Shown here in pieces: positions 62,475-64,000 of a DNA stretch of 64,000 bases; position 1 is the first letter of the stretch; each line of letters opens with the position of its first letter. The notes beneath the pieces were generated by a model, which was given only the letters and a program-made list of their open reading frames with translations, did no database searches and had not been told where the DNA came from. Source of the DNA: an uncultured Bacteroidota bacterium (GTDB taxonomy: Bacteria > Bacteroidota > Bacteroidia > Bacteroidales > P3); assembly GCA_902777005.1 (NCBI GenBank), contig CACYSB010000011.1, forward strand, positions 1-64,000, in the 5' to 3' direction. Both the position numbers and the translations under genes were made by a program.

Positions 62475-62579
62475 CTCTCCGACGCCGCTCCGTACCCGCT
62501 CCGACCTCGCTCCGACCAAAAACCGTTAAACAACCGGTGAACAGTCGGAGCGGGTACGGAGCGGGTACGGAGCGGCTCC
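62475..62579. repeat. Dispersed hairpin repeat family 1, copy E (most complete)
   Basis: Left arm CCGCTCCGTACCCGCTCCG and right arm CGGAGCGGGTACGGAGCGG can pair over about 32 bp around the core AAAAACCGTTAAACAACCGG-TGAACA. The right arm is a tandem of 11-bp units (CGGAGCGGGTA). Confidence 0.88.
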
Positions 62580-62626
62580 ATGATTTCCAAGATTTCGCAC
62601 CGCGGTGAACCTCCCCGGCCCATGGG

Positions 62627-62932
62627 CTGAAATCCATAAAGCCAAGGTGTCAAATGGATTTATAGATTACGCCTGAGGCGTGAGAATAATCCTGCTCGCT
62701 GCGCTCGCGAAATCCATAGATCCAGAGGATGAATTGGATTTATAGATTACGCCTGAGGCGTGAGAATAATCCTGCTCGCGTTGCTTGCGAGATCCATAGA
62801 TCCAGAGAAAGAATGGATTTATAGATTACGCCGGAGGCGGGGGAATAATCCTGCTCGCGTTGCTCGCGAGATCCATAGATCCAGAGAAGGACAGGTTTTA
62901 TAGATTACGCCGCAGGCGGGAGAATAAAATCT
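62627..62932. repeat. Repeat family 2 tandem array, period 79-80 bp, about 3.5 units
   Basis: TATAGATTACGCC starts at 62661, 62741, 62820 and 62899. Each unit runs on through GAGGCG-GAGAATAATCCTGC, TCGCGTTGCTCGCGAG and ATCCATAGATCCAGAG. The whole unit is conserved, so this is a satellite-like array, not spaced repeats. Its last unit ends next to the metK promoter. Confidence 0.88.
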
Positions 62933-62965
62933 TTTGCTGCCATATTGTTTTTTTTCGTATCTTTG
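62933..62965 (+). promoter_or_regulatory. Bacteroidota-type promoter for metK
   Basis: TATCTTTG at 62958-62965 is a perfect -7 box; TTTTG at 62932-62936 is about 21 bases upstream, slightly wide. The leader to the metK ATG is about 130 bases. Confidence 0.7.
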
Positions 62966-63097
62966 CAGCCGAAAATGTGGATAGATTTGTAATGATTGCA
63001 ACCACTTGAAAAAATGCTAAAGCGTTGTTCAACTGCGACTTCATTCCAAAATCTGTTACATTTAAAATGATGTTTAACAACAAAAAAATGTAACAAA

Positions 63098-64000
63098 ATG
63101 AGCTATTTCTTCACTTCAGAATCAGTTTCCGAGGGCCATCCCGACAAGGTGGCCGACCAGATCAGCGACGCGCTCCTCGACGAGTTCCTCCGCCGCGACC
63201 CCGAGAGCCATGTGGCCTGCGAGACACTGGTGACCACCGGCTTGGCCGTCGTCAGCGGCGAGGTGACCACCGGCGGCTGGGTCGACGTGCAGGGCACCGT
63301 GCGCGATGTCATCAAGGGCATCGGCTACACCAAGGGCGAGTACAAGTTCGAGGCCGAGAGCTGCGGCGTCCTCAGCGCCATCCACGAGCAGAGCGCCGAC
63401 ATCAACCAGGGCGTCAGCCGCAAAGCCAAGCGCGACCAGGGCGCCGGCGACCAGGGCATGATGTTCGGCTACGCCTGCCGCGAGACCGACGAGCTGATGC
63501 CGCTGCCCATCTGTCTGGCCCACATCATCCTCATCGAGCTCGGCAAGATACGCCGCGAGGGCAAGCAGATGAAGTACTTACGCCCCGACGCCAAGAGCCA
63601 GGTGACGGTGCAGTACAGCGACGCCGGCAAGCCCGAGCGCATAGACACCATCGTCGTCAGCACCCAGCACGACCCCGACGTGGAGCAGGAGCAGATACGC
63701 GCCGACGTGGAGCGCATACTGATGCCGCGCGTTGTCAAACGCCTCCCGAAAGAGACACAGAAATTGTTTTCTGTAGAGCCGTTTCATGAAACGGCTCCTC
63801 GTAGGCAAAAGGTATCCAAGGAGACGTTTCATGAAACGTCTCTACCATACACCCTTCACGTCAACCCGACTGGCAAGTTCGTCATCGGCGGCCCCCACGG
63901 CGACACGGGCCTCACGGGCCGCAAGATTATCGTAGACACCTACGGCGGCCGCGGCGCCCACGGCGGCGGCGCCTTCAGCGGCAAGGATGCCAGCAAGGTG
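63098..64000 (+). CDS. metK: S-adenosylmethionine synthetase (3' end outside window), carrying an in-frame palindromic insertion
   Basis: Makes S-adenosylmethionine from methionine and ATP. The ATG at 63098 starts [20 protein letters not shown]; 301 codons are present and the gene runs off the window. Family motifs are [29 protein letters not shown] near 115, [16 protein letters not shown] near 160 and [20 protein letters not shown] near 265. Between LPKETQKLF and HVNPTGKF lies an extra stretch of about 24 residues ([15 protein letters not shown] and KETFHETS) encoded by a palindromic element at 63773-63845. The frame stays open and the conserved sequence resumes directly after it. The insert falls in a variable loop before a conserved core, so the enzyme is probably still active. 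Confidence 0.93.
   Translation, partial: MSYFFTSESVSEGHPDKVADQISDALLDEFLRRDPESHVACETLVTTGLAVVSGEVTTGGWVDVQGTVRDVIKGIGYTKGEYKFEAESCGVLSAIHEQSADINQGVSRKAKRDQGAGDQGMMFGYACRETDELMPLPICLAHIILIELGKIRREGKQMKYLRPDAKSQVTVQYSDAGKPERIDTIVVSTQHDPDVEQEQIRADVERILMPRVVKRLPKETQKLFSVEPFHETAPRRQKVSKETFHETSLPYTLHVNPTGKFVIGGPHGDTGLTGRKIIVDTYGGRGAHGGGAFSGKDASKV
63773..63845. repeat. Palindromic element inside metK (two 22-bp perfect palindromes)
   Basis: The palindromes GAGCCGTTTC-ATGAAACGGCTC (63776-63797) and GAGACGTTTC-ATGAAACGTCTC (63821-63842) are each perfect and near-identical to one another. The element is bounded by GTAGAG (63773-63778) and CTCTAC (63840-63845). It looks like a small mobile or MITE-like palindromic element read in frame. 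Confidence 0.85.

Larger units (their letters stand above)
62303..63097. other. 795-base intergenic region rich in repeats before metK
   Basis: Divergent gap between the MNT gene and metK. It contains family 1 copy E (62475-62579), the family 2 tandem array (62627-62932), the metK promoter (62933-62965) and a 132-base leader. I looked for genes and SAM-type riboswitch folds and saw none that I can support. Confidence 0.7.

Noticed and set aside
62655..62930. Possible CRISPR array
   Set aside because: The whole 79-80 bp unit is conserved with no unique spacers, the internal words are not 25-40 bp repeats, and no cas genes are nearby.
62966..63097. SAM riboswitch in the metK leader
   Set aside because: No clear SAM-I or SAM-II core pairing was found by eye in the leader; a covariance-model search would be needed to exclude it.
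63722..63850. Frameshift or pseudogene in metK
   Set aside because: Codon-by-codon reading through the palindromic element stays in frame and conserved MetK sequence continues after it.

Overview
The window comes from a member of the Bacteroidota, most likely the order Bacteroidales. Several lines agree. Upstream regions carry the Bacteroidota promoter pattern (TTTG, about 19 bases, TAnnTTTG). There is a complete sprA gene for the outer-membrane translocon of the type IX secretion system (T9SS), next to ruvA. Two very large secreted proteins end in T9SS sorting domains. The remaining genes (TonB receptor with DUF4249 lipoprotein, rSAM/lipoprotein pair, OmpA-like proteins, Bacteroidota-type housekeeping enzymes) fit the same phylum. 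It looks like ordinary chromosome: I see no prophage, transposase, plasmid gene or CRISPR array.

Layout. 1-1.3 kb: purM, then tRNA-Gly(CCC) with a terminator. 1.4-13.3 kb: a rightward run of envelope genes (YitT membrane protein, glycosyltransferase, small secreted protein, TPR/PD40/OmpA protein, alpha/beta hydrolase, T9SS cargo protein, OmpA barrel). 13.4-18.6 kb: gdhA, a zinc peptidase with aroQ, and an outer-membrane beta-barrel protein. 18.6-20.6 kb, leftward: YrdC/YciO protein, holin-like membrane protein, panC. 20.9-33.5 kb, rightward: M64 peptidase, beta-helix lipoprotein, ruvA, sprA, TPR protein, DedA. 33.6-37 kb: sufS, recN, aroK. 37-42 kb, leftward: nucleoside kinase, aminopeptidase P, then a radical SAM enzyme with its lipoprotein. 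42-43 kb: DAHP synthase/chorismate mutase. 43-49.5 kb, leftward: rpmA and rplU, DUF4249 lipoprotein, TonB receptor, folK, glnA. 49.9-61.5 kb: one leftward gene of 3872 codons for a giant T9SS cargo protein. 61.6-62.3 kb: a HEPN/MNT pair. 63.1 kb to the end: metK, cut by the window edge.

How the genes work together. sprA would export the two T9SS cargo proteins (7791-11684 and 49909-61527); the OmpA-type proteins at 4138 and 11703 probably tie the outer membrane to peptidoglycan. aroQ, aroK and the DAHP synthase/chorismate mutase are three scattered shikimate-pathway genes. gdhA and glnA cover ammonium assimilation.

The most unusual thing is repeat DNA in gaps, at gene ends and even inside genes. 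A palindromic element of about 73 bp lies in frame inside metK. A GC-rich hairpin family occurs five times, and one copy supplies the last codons of the DUF4249 gene. A second family forms a 79-80 bp tandem array before metK. Short tandem arrays with units of 7, 8, 9 or 11 bp sit at many gene junctions. All family assignments are from reading the sequence; no database search was run.
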